From: an uncultured Lewinella sp.
Lineage (GTDB): Bacteria > Bacteroidota > Bacteroidia > Chitinophagales > Saprospiraceae
NCBI GenBank assembly: GCA_913057725.1
Contig: CAJXOS010000008.1
Location: 1-64,000 of the forward strand
Length of the DNA: 64,000 nt
Direction: 5' to 3'
This document shows, in pieces, positions 1 to 8,371 of the stretch. Each line of letters begins with the position of its first letter. Positions within the stretch are counted from its first letter, which is position 1. A program made the translations under genes and the position numbers. Under the pieces are notes generated by a model. It worked only from the letters and a program-made list of their open reading frames with translations. It had not been told where the DNA came from and did not search any database.

Positions 1-711
1 GAAGAGTACTTGCTCCCAGTTTTGGCCACCATCAAGGCTACGAAATACTCCGCGCTCATTATTGTTGGCAAAGAGGGTTCCCATTGCTGCCACATAGAGA
101 CGGTCAGGGTCGGTAGGGTCAATGAGTACGCGGCCGATGCTGCCGGCATTTTCTAGTCCTCTGCTTTCCCACGTTTGGCCACCATCGGCGGAACGGAATA
201 CGCCTAAGCCATCGTAGGCAATAGAACCACCGCCGGCGTTAGCTTCACCGGTGCCGGCGTATACAATATCTGGGTTGCTAGCTGATACTGCCAGGTCACC
301 TATAGCTAGCGTTGGCATATCGTCAAAGGTAGGTTCCCAGTTCAGCCCTTCATCTGTAGAGCGGAAAACGCCACCGGAGGCAGCCCCAACGAGGAGCGTA
401 CGTGGTGAACCAGGAATTACTTCTACGTCGGTGATGCGGCCGCCCACATTGAAGGGCCCATCGAATTGCCAAGGAGCATTGCTGAGGTCTTTGGTTGGCC
501 CTTGCTGTGCGGACAAAGTGGTTTGTCGTTGCTGCACCGCACGCTGGTAAGCTTTGTTATCCAGCTCTCCAAACGGGTAGGCCCTTTGGCGGAACAGCCA
601 GTCTGCTGGCCGCTGTTCGGGCTCAGCTTCGGGCAGGCTTTCCGAGGAGGTAGATTCGCAAGAAATTACAGAAAGAGATAATAGCAGAAAGAGGTAGTAG
701 ATTGGTTTCAT
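1..711 (-). CDS. BNR/sortilin-like beta-propeller secreted protein, N-terminal part (truncated by window start)
   Basis: Open frame read manually on the minus strand from ATG at 711 to the window edge (237 codons): MKPIYYLFLLLSLSVISCESTSSE (lipoprotein signal) then repeated GVFRSxDxGxxW motifs. Absent from the ORF track because no stop lies in the window. Confidence 0.85.
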   Translation of the reverse strand, partial: MKPIYYLFLLLSLSVISCESTSSESLPEAEPEQRPADWLFRQRAYPFGELDNKAYQRAVQQRQTTLSAQQGPTKDLSNAPWQFDGPFNVGGRITDVEVIPGSPRTLLVGAASGGVFRSTDEGLNWEPTFDDMPTLAIGDLAVSASNPDIVYAGTGEANAGGGSIAYDGLGVFRSADGGQTWESRGLENAGSIGRVLIDPTDPDRLYVAAMGTLFANNNERGVFRSLDGGQNWEQVLF

Positions 712-832
712 GGATCAAGGATACTAATGGGCATCCAAGATACATATTTCCGACCTGGCCCTCAGGGAATATACCTCCCACGTCAGTAGGAAGACCAGGA
801 GCCATCGCTCCAGTACCCTGAGGGCAGTTTGA

Positions 833-1606
833 CTAGGTGTAGAATACGAAACGATCTTTCCAGTACATCGCTGGTCGGACTTGTTGGTTGTCTAGTACTT
901 GCTGTAAATGCTCCACTAAAGTTGCCTTTATGGGACTCAATGGCCGACCGGTATGGGCTGCTGCTACGCAGCTCGTGAGTAAGCCACAGATCTGTAGGGC
1001 GTTGCTGGTGCGGGTGTCAGTAGCCTGGTAGTAGACCTTATGACTCGAGAAAAAATGCTGAGCATAGGCAGGGCTAGGTCCTAAGGGAGATTGGTATTTG
1101 ACATGAACCATGCTGTTTTGGACTTTGGCCTTGGCCAACAGTTGGTCATAGTATGCTTGTTTCTGTTGGAGTAACTGCCAGCGCGATGGTGCGTCGGGAA
1201 AATGTGAATTGTTGCTTGTGATAGGTTCCGAAAAGGCCATGACTTGAAAACGAGTATTGCTTTCTTCCAGCAACCAGCTGATTACCTGTTGTGCCAGTGG
1301 CACCTGAAAGCGATCATTACTACCAAAAGTCAGGCGAGGGAAATAATTGGATTGACGACGCAGCTGCCAAATACGGTCTTCAAACTCACCCGAGGCGGGT
1401 ACACTCAAAAGGCCAAGCGTGAAGGTGGAGTCTTTGCCAAGATTACCACTTTCGCAGATGTAGTAGGTGGTGTCACTCCTTGCTAAGGCCAAACGATAAT
1501 GCGGCAAATTTTGGGGTGGTTGATTCGACCAAGCCAAAGAATAAGCACTAAGGCCCAGGATGCTGCTTCCGATGAATTTTCTACGAGAGGTGGCATTCGT
1601 TTTCAT
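833..1606 (-). CDS. hypothetical protein with Tat-like signal (SRRKFIGSS)
   Basis: 257-aa ORF with N-terminal twin-arginine-type signal; no family recognised. Confidence 0.7.
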   Translation of the reverse strand: MKTNATSRRKFIGSSILGLSAYSLAWSNQPPQNLPHYRLALARSDTTYYICESGNLGKDSTFTLGLLSVPASGEFEDRIWQLRRQSNYFPRLTFGSNDRFQVPLAQQVISWLLEESNTRFQVMAFSEPITSNNSHFPDAPSRWQLLQQKQAYYDQLLAKAKVQNSMVHVKYQSPLGPSPAYAQHFFSSHKVYYQATDTRTSNALQICGLLTSCVAAAHTGRPLSPIKATLVEHLQQVLDNQQVRPAMYWKDRFVFYT

Positions 1607-1668
1607 AGCTGCTGTCTTTATCTATAAAAGCAGCGAGATCGGTAAATGTGACATTTTTTGTCGTTGAG

Positions 1669-1740
1669 TTCCCCCACCAGGAATCGAACCTGGTTCTCCG
1701 GATTAAGAGTCCGGAGCATCGCCAGCAATGCTTTGAGGGA
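1669..1740 (-). tRNA. tRNA-Lys(CTT)-like gene, atypical (no U8/A14, no encoded CCA)
   Basis: Cloverleaf by eye: acceptor TCCCTCA/TGGGGGA, D stem GCAT/ATGC with GG in loop, anticodon stem CCGGA-CTCTTAA-TCCGG, T arm CCAGG-TTCGATT-CCTGG, discriminator A. Confidence 0.6.
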
Positions 1741-1793
1741 AGGAATGGTAACCATCAATATGGATCATGAGAACGACCGCTCTCACTTTGATA

Positions 1794-1836
1794 AAAAACA
1801 AAAGCGTCCTTCGACCTAACGAAAGACGCTTTTGCT
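1794..1836 (-). terminator. Rho-independent, possibly bidirectional terminator
   Basis: Perfect arms AAAAGCGTC / GACGCTTTT; T-rich tract on the minus strand (TTTTGTTTTTT); downstream of CDS 1989-4619. Confidence 0.75.
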
Positions 1837-1988
1837 CATGTTCTGCTTTCACATACGACTTCCCTTAGGACCCATTGGCACCTTTTTTAGAAGTCTGTTT
1901 TTGTGAGTATGCAGCGTACATGTTATTTGCGTATTTGCCCCACATAACGCACCCATGGAGGGATCAGTTCCCGAGGGGCTGAATTTTT

Positions 1989-4619
1989 TTAAGATTTTAT
2001 GATAATCTGCCTGCTGATCCAGTCTGCACCGCTAAGGGTGATGAAGTAACTACCTGCCGGAAGCTGGTCTAGCTGCAGGTATGAACCCTGTAGTTCTTGC
2101 TGAATAACCGTCTGTGCCTGCATGTTCTGTAAACGGACCATAATTGCGGTGTTGGCTTGCAGATGGTCGGCCAGCTCAATTTGAAGACGATCTGTCACTG
2201 GGTTCGGAAACAACTTCACCTCGTCTGCTTGGACAGACTGCAGTGTATTGGTCAGAATACAGTCGTATTCGAACATGCCTTGTAATGTAAGGCCGGTGCA
2301 TTCCTGTTCGGCATCAGTAAGCGTTATGCTGTATTCCTCCAGTGATGCTGCAGATCCCGGTGCAGTGTTGAAGGTATGCGTGATACCGTAAGCTAGCGTT
2401 TGTACATCCATAGCGAAAGGCGGAATACTTGCACTAAAGTTATCAGAAGTGTTATTACCATTCACTAGTAAGCTTAGCTCATAAAAGTCATCGGAGGTGT
2501 CTTCAGGAGTCTGATTGTTATTGCAGCTGATATTGATCTCCTCTGGCGAAAGACTACAGCTTTCGGAGCAGGTGCCAGGGTTGACGAGTGTTGTTTCGAT
2601 TCCACAATTTGCTGTGAATATGTCTTCCAGAACGATGTTGTAAGAAGGAGCATCATCGGCATCTCCATTGATGGTAAATGAAGTGATGATGATTGGCGAC
2701 CCCGTACTTGGCGTGATTTCTATTCCGTCTGGTGAGCTGATGCGATATTCATCGGAAAGATTGTTGCCCATGACTTCCACATCGAAGGTGATGAAGTCAT
2801 CGCTAGGATCGTCATCGGTGCCATTGTCATTGCATTCCACACTGCTTATGTTGACTGCTGTGAAGTTGCAAATATCCGAACAAGGGCCCTCGAACATACC
2901 ATTCAATGTTACCCCTCCGCACTGTTGCTCGGTATCAAAAAAGGTGAAGCCCCAGCCTATTAAATCATCTGCTGAACCTGGTTCAGTAGTGAATTGATAA
3001 AGGGTGTTGTAATTCAGGATTTGAGCATTCACTTCAAACGGCTGGATAGTGGCGGTGTAAGTATCATTTACGTTAGTACCGGAGATCATAAGATCAAGTT
3101 GGTAAAAGTCATCCGAGTTGTCCTCTGGGGTGCCGTTGTCGTTGCAGGTGATGTCTAGGGTGTTAATGTCCAAAATGCAATTATTAGAGCAGCTACCAGG
3201 GTCAACTAAGGTTGCTTCTGTTCTGCAACTTGATATAGTAGCGTCCTCCAGTATAATCGTATAGAAATGCTCTTCCTCACCCGCTGAACCTGCATTAGTG
3301 CTGAAAGGAGTAATTGTCAATGAGGACCCTGTATTGGGCGTAAACACAATCCCGTCTGGCGAACTAATTTGATATTCGTCGGAAAGATTGTTACCCATGA
3401 CTTCCACATTGAAGGTGATGAAGTCATCAGAAGGGTCAAGGTCGGTGCCGTTGTTATTGCACTGAACGTTGGTGATGTCTACGCTGGTGAAACCACATTC
3501 ATCCGAACAACTCCCAGGATCCAGTACAGTGATAGTACGGTTGCAATTCATATTATCAGCATCTTCTATGATGATCGGAAAATCACCCATGCCTGCAGCC
3601 CAAAGTCCTTCGGTACTAATTGGATGACTGCTGGTGTAGTTGAAGGGGCCCTGCTCCGTTCCATCAGGGAAAACCAGGAAGTAGCCACTTTCGCTTCCGT
3701 TGAATCCCCAGACGGTGATCAAAAACTCTATATAATCATCGGCTGGATCGGTACCTGTGCCGTTGTCGTTGCAGCTTACGTTGAGCACTTGATGGGTGCT
3801 GATATTGCAATCGGGCGAACAGCTTTCCGGTGCCGTAAAGCCTTCGATGAAAATGCAATCTCCATCGTTGGCGGTAATGGTCAGGGCATAGTCTGCGCCG
3901 TTGGCTGTGCCTATACTATTTTCTACTACGCAGTTATTGCATTCCTGGGGAACAGAAGAAGGAGTAAGTGTTCCTTCGCTAATGGTTAGCTCCACATTGC
4001 CATTGATATTCGTACCCTCTACGAATGGGATGAAGGTAAAATAATCGTCCAGTGGATTATCAGTGGTGCCATTGTCTTCGCAAGTAAGTGCACGAATAAC
4101 GACATCGGTTATCGCACAGGCCACGTTCTCATCACAAATTGAGGGGTTAGCTTGTAGATAACCACTTGGATCCCTACGGTTGTCAGGATCTATTAGTTGA
4201 ACGGAGTTTCCAGCGTCTATCGACTCAAAAAAGGCAGTAGGGTCATCCCAAACGCCAGAGGAAAAGGCAAAGGTAGCCAAGGTCTGAACGCCACCCCATT
4301 GTACAAAGGATACTGGGGTATTGGCGGTATTGTTGAGCATCAGCTGTCCGCTGGCATTATCAATATTCATGTTGAAGGTGAAGACGGTGATTTCGCCGGG
4401 CGTAAGTACAAAGTCGCCGCATTCAGTAGGTACACTATTGTCAAAAAAGACATTGCCTTGCATCCCGTCAAAGATTTGACCACCCAGCATATTGATAACA
4501 TCATTGCCGATATTCATAATCTCGACTTGATTGGTTGCCGGGTAAACTTCGTTGATAACGACTTGGCTATAGCCGAAAAGGCCAGAAAAAAGAGAAAGGA
4601 GTAGAAGGTAATATTTCAT
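1989..4619 (-). CDS. T9SS-sorted secreted protein with lamin-tail-like (LTD) domain and six CxDNGTxxDxxDD repeats
   Basis: 876 aa; signal peptide; N-terminal INEVYP... LTD pattern; C-terminal LFPNPVTDRLQIEL...LPAGSYFITLSG...IIIKS sorting domain. Confidence 0.85.
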   Translation of the reverse strand: MKYYLLLLSLFSGLFGYSQVVINEVYPATNQVEIMNIGNDVINMLGGQIFDGMQGNVFFDNSVPTECGDFVLTPGEITVFTFNMNIDNASGQLMLNNTANTPVSFVQWGGVQTLATFAFSSGVWDDPTAFFESIDAGNSVQLIDPDNRRDPSGYLQANPSICDENVACAITDVVIRALTCEDNGTTDNPLDDYFTFIPFVEGTNINGNVELTISEGTLTPSSVPQECNNCVVENSIGTANGADYALTITANDGDCIFIEGFTAPESCSPDCNISTHQVLNVSCNDNGTGTDPADDYIEFLITVWGFNGSESGYFLVFPDGTEQGPFNYTSSHPISTEGLWAAGMGDFPIIIEDADNMNCNRTITVLDPGSCSDECGFTSVDITNVQCNNNGTDLDPSDDFITFNVEVMGNNLSDEYQISSPDGIVFTPNTGSSLTITPFSTNAGSAGEEEHFYTIILEDATISSCRTEATLVDPGSCSNNCILDINTLDITCNDNGTPEDNSDDFYQLDLMISGTNVNDTYTATIQPFEVNAQILNYNTLYQFTTEPGSADDLIGWGFTFFDTEQQCGGVTLNGMFEGPCSDICNFTAVNISSVECNDNGTDDDPSDDFITFDVEVMGNNLSDEYRISSPDGIEITPSTGSPIIITSFTINGDADDAPSYNIVLEDIFTANCGIETTLVNPGTCSESCSLSPEEINISCNNNQTPEDTSDDFYELSLLVNGNNTSDNFSASIPPFAMDVQTLAYGITHTFNTAPGSAASLEEYSITLTDAEQECTGLTLQGMFEYDCILTNTLQSVQADEVKLFPNPVTDRLQIELADHLQANTAIMVRLQNMQAQTVIQQELQGSYLQLDQLPAGSYFITLSGADWISRQIIIKS

Positions 4620-4721
4620 AATAAATATATTTTTCGTTGGACTGCTGTTAGCACTGTTTGATTCAATAGGTTAGTTCGATTTGGTGGCTTGGATCTAATC
4701 GGTTTTACTCGCTTTTTTACT

Positions 4722-6353
4722 TTAGAAGTTGAACTGAAACCCTAGCCGCGTTTGATTTTCCGCGAAGGCGGTTGCCTCCTGAATTAACTGGGTATAGTGT
4801 TGTAGAAAAACACGACTCTTATCGGATGTTTGGTAATTGATATCGCCATGTATCAGGTGAGTCCATTCCGACTGTTCATCAGACATTCTGCGGCTGGGTA
4901 CGTAGCGCACATTTATGCGCAGTTTGTTCTCAAGGGTAGTACTGCTTAGGCCCACGTTACCTCCTACGGAGGTGATATCAATCTCTGCTACGGAAGTGTA
5001 GTAGGTGTGGACGCCTAATTGTACCTGAAGTGATTTCTGTTGGTTGGAGTGTGTGAAATTGAATTGGCCATAGTAGAAGTCGGCTGTGGTGAGTGACGAT
5101 CCGAACTGGCTGTTACTATTACGCACATAATTCAAACTACTGCTGAAGTGACTCTGGCCCGCGGGTATGAACGTACTCAAGGCCATGTTGAGCGACTGAT
5201 AGGAGAAGTTGAAGGAATCTCTGCCTACGATAAATTCATTGGCTTTCTCCAGGTTGAAGTTGGATACGTTAAGCTGTACGCCTGCCCCACTTTGAGCCCG
5301 ATAACTGAGGTTGGCATTAGTGATTAAGCGATCAGACCGACCGGCACGTAGATCTCGAATATTGTTTTGCTCAATGCCTGTACTCACGTTTAGGATGAGC
5401 TTGTGCTTGAACATATGTACGCCCATTTTGATGGTGTACGCCCGCAGATCATTGAGTTGAAAGTTGCGCCCAAAAGTCTCGTAACCAGCGTCGACCTGTC
5501 GGAAGCCCAGTGCTAGATTGAAGCCTCGGGTATAGTAGCCGGCGTTCGCATCAAGCAGTAATCCAGTCTTGGTCGTCAAGTTGGGCATGCCACCTAGTAG
5601 TTCGCCTGTTTGTACGAGCCAATCTTCTTCTTCAAATAAAGGAAAAAGCGGTTCGCGAGAGCTTTCGGTGTAACTACCTGAGGTACTGATTTTAGTCCGA
5701 AACTTATCACCAAAACTCTTCCCTGCAACCAGTTCCACCACTCGATTTCGGCGAGCAATGGTATCTATGCTGTTTGCATTCTCTTTTGCCGCTAAGGCAG
5801 ATAGGGTGAGTTCATTGAACCCTTTCTTGTAGCCAGCCGCTGCTGCCCAGAAGGGGCGCTCACGCAGTGGACTAATCATGGTATTGTAAATGGTCCGCCC
5901 TAACCGGTCGCGATTAAGGATGCCTCGTGAGGCTTTAAAGTTGAAGTGCTTCACCTGCCACTCTAGCCCTAGGCCGTACTGTTGGATGTTGTTCAGGGTG
6001 TTGGTGGTGAATCGATTGCTGCGGTGACCAATGTGTAGGGTCAATCCCTTGTACTTGGGGCTCAAACCCCAGTAACGAAAAGCAGGAATGTCTGGCAGGT
6101 TGAGCTGATCCCCTAAGCGATAGCTAAACGGGAGTATGAATTGACCAATTTTTACATTGATTCTCGCAGCGCCGAGGTAGCCAAAATCACTATTGTTAAA
6201 GAGGTTCGGACGATTGGAATTGAAGAATCGAAGCCCTCCCGTGATACTTCCGCTGACCTCTACTGCTGGAGGTTTTACTTCCAGGTTTTCCAGATCTTGT
6301 GCATGTAGGCTAAAGCTAATGATCACGAAGATTATTAATAAGATCCTGTTCAT
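4722..6353 (-). CDS. outer membrane beta-barrel protein, hypothetical
   Basis: 543 aa; signal peptide; alternating amphipathic strands; C-terminal aromatic (RLGFQFNF). Confidence 0.75.
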   Translation of the reverse strand: MNRILLIIFVIISFSLHAQDLENLEVKPPAVEVSGSITGGLRFFNSNRPNLFNNSDFGYLGAARINVKIGQFILPFSYRLGDQLNLPDIPAFRYWGLSPKYKGLTLHIGHRSNRFTTNTLNNIQQYGLGLEWQVKHFNFKASRGILNRDRLGRTIYNTMISPLRERPFWAAAAGYKKGFNELTLSALAAKENANSIDTIARRNRVVELVAGKSFGDKFRTKISTSGSYTESSREPLFPLFEEEDWLVQTGELLGGMPNLTTKTGLLLDANAGYYTRGFNLALGFRQVDAGYETFGRNFQLNDLRAYTIKMGVHMFKHKLILNVSTGIEQNNIRDLRAGRSDRLITNANLSYRAQSGAGVQLNVSNFNLEKANEFIVGRDSFNFSYQSLNMALSTFIPAGQSHFSSSLNYVRNSNSQFGSSLTTADFYYGQFNFTHSNQQKSLQVQLGVHTYYTSVAEIDITSVGGNVGLSSTTLENKLRINVRYVPSRRMSDEQSEWTHLIHGDINYQTSDKSRVFLQHYTQLIQEATAFAENQTRLGFQFNF

Positions 6354-8371
6354 GATCTTGTGATTTGATTGGAGAAGAAGGTGGGGCTTTTGCGGCCAGA
6401 ATGGTGGATCACATAGGCTGCAACACGGAAGCTATTGGGTGTACTTCTCGGCAAGGTGTAATCCGTAGATTGGTGGTCTAATCGATCAAGGAATTGCAAG
6501 GGTTGATCGGCCGATTCCAGATAGAGATACAAAGCATCCCCGGCGGACAATTCGTGCTGAAGCAGGAGAATGTAGGCCTGATTTTCTTCAACAAGCGTTA
6601 GCGCCAAAGACGATGCTTCCGAACGCTGGTGTGCGAGTTCGACAACATTTCCACCTCGCTGATTTCCGGCTTGGTCTACGGCAAATACCTGGTATTGAAT
6701 GTTGCCATGAAGATGGCTAAACAAGCTGTCGGTATAGCTTCTACTACCTTGCGTCAGTCTGATCGTATCGGTCTTGTTCAGGCAAGAGCGTAGGAGGTAC
6801 GTACGCACCACGTCTTCACTACTGCTGGGACTAATTTGTAGCGTGATCTGATTTCCGCTTTTCTGGTACTTGATGATTTTTGGTGCAACCGGTGCGATAG
6901 TATCCGGCCGCTCCAGGATGAGCAGTGTCGAATAATCCGAGTGGTTGTTATTGAAGTCTACAGCAGCCACTTTGTAATACACCTCCTTCGTCAAAAACTT
7001 TAGGCCAACTGTGTCAACGAACTCGTTGCTGTGATGGAGCAAGTCGTGGGCATGGTAGTAGGTGCCATCCGGTCGATTGGAGGTATACACCCGGTAGCCA
7101 TCTAGATCGCGCTCCGCATTGGGGCGCCAGATAATTCTAGCAATCCCTGAGCTATCGATGTAGCCGTACAAACCACTCGGTGGAGCAGGGGCTAGAGTGT
7201 CAATGTAGTTCGCTAGGATGACGGAGCTAGACTGCTCAAACTCATCCTGATTGTAGGCCACCACTCGGTAGTAATGCATGCGCTCGTCGCGGATCACCGT
7301 ATCGGTAAACGAAAGCGTATTGGTAGGAAGATAACCAGGATGCAGTGCCTGGTATACACCCGCTTCTGAGTTTGCCTTAAAAACCCGTAGGCCCTTAACT
7401 TGATCTACTGTACCCGCCTCCTGCTGTGCCTCCCACCTGATATTGATTTGTTCATGATTGCCTTCGGCTTTGATGTTGATCGCTTCGTATCCAACCACTT
7501 GATCCTTGGCATAATGACTGAACTCAGTGGACATGGGGCCTTTAATCCCAAAGGGGGAATAGCCCTGAATGCGATAGTAGTACTGGGTGCTCTTTTGCAC
7601 CGTGTCCAGGAAGAAATGATGCTCCGCTTCGCCACTAGCTGTATAGATGGGGCTGTTGTTTAGTTTTTGGTAAGGAGCGTCTCTATCTTCCGCACGGAAA
7701 ATATCGTAGGCAGTGTAGATGGACGAATAATCTGCATAACTCCACTTCAATTGTAGCCTGCTGTGATTTTGCTCGAAGGCCAATTGCTGAACTGGCGGTA
7801 AGGAACCCAAAGTGCCATTGAAATAGTAGTAAGCCGTATCAACACCACTCGCCTCCGCATCCAGACCAATAATTCGGTAGATCGCCTTTTCGTTAGCCGG
7901 GAAATCACGTACCACATAGCGCAGACCGAGGAGGTCACCGGCAAGAGCGGAAATATCCGCTGATAACATCACGAAGTTGAGTGCTACCATTATGTTGTTG
8001 TGGTGATCAAAGGCTTCGGTAAGACCAACGTCTCCCTCGTGTGGGGTCACCAGCTGGTCTTGTAGCACATGCGCTGCAATTTGGGCAGCTTCGTCTTCGG
8101 GGTGCTGGAGTAGTTTCTCTTGAATGGAGGCCTCCGAGTACGGCCGGATGGTTCTCAGCGTGACGAAACGCTCATCATTGGCGGTTGCTTTCTGCAGGAG
8201 GTAGCCATGCGTTCTTCCTGCTTCAAAGGTGGCAGGATCATTGGTAGCCCAGCGCAGAATTAAGCTGTCTTGCGTAGGAAAGGCATCTAAGAAGAGTCCT
8301 TGACGGTCTTCTTGTGCAGCGGCGAGTTGGCACAGCACAAGTAAGAGGAAGAGGGTGTTTAGTGTTTTCAT
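6350..8371 (-). CDS. fibronectin type III domain-containing secreted protein
   Basis: 673 aa; signal peptide; repeated FN3-like segments (YYRIQGYSPFGIKGP, YYRVVAYNQD, YYKVAAVDFNNNHS). Confidence 0.8.
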   Translation of the reverse strand: MKTLNTLFLLLVLCQLAAAQEDRQGLFLDAFPTQDSLILRWATNDPATFEAGRTHGYLLQKATANDERFVTLRTIRPYSEASIQEKLLQHPEDEAAQIAAHVLQDQLVTPHEGDVGLTEAFDHHNNIMVALNFVMLSADISALAGDLLGLRYVVRDFPANEKAIYRIIGLDAEASGVDTAYYYFNGTLGSLPPVQQLAFEQNHSRLQLKWSYADYSSIYTAYDIFRAEDRDAPYQKLNNSPIYTASGEAEHHFFLDTVQKSTQYYYRIQGYSPFGIKGPMSTEFSHYAKDQVVGYEAINIKAEGNHEQINIRWEAQQEAGTVDQVKGLRVFKANSEAGVYQALHPGYLPTNTLSFTDTVIRDERMHYYRVVAYNQDEFEQSSSVILANYIDTLAPAPPSGLYGYIDSSGIARIIWRPNAERDLDGYRVYTSNRPDGTYYHAHDLLHHSNEFVDTVGLKFLTKEVYYKVAAVDFNNNHSDYSTLLILERPDTIAPVAPKIIKYQKSGNQITLQISPSSSEDVVRTYLLRSCLNKTDTIRLTQGSRSYTDSLFSHLHGNIQYQVFAVDQAGNQRGGNVVELAHQRSEASSLALTLVEENQAYILLLQHELSAGDALYLYLESADQPLQFLDRLDHQSTDYTLPRSTPNSFRVAAYVIHHSGRKSPTFFSNQITRS

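Noticed and set aside
251-681. Plus-strand ORFs of 99 and 71 aa
   Set aside because: Antisense to the minus-strand BNR protein N-terminus (1-711), which has a signal peptide and propeller motifs
1646-1659. AAATGTGACATTT palindrome after the tRNA-like gene
   Set aside because: Only a 1-3 nt loop and a weak AT stem; not convincing as terminator or operator
3369-3989. 206-aa plus-strand ORF inside the T9SS repeat gene
   Set aside because: Antisense shadow of the strong 876-aa minus-strand CDS; composition does not look like a real protein
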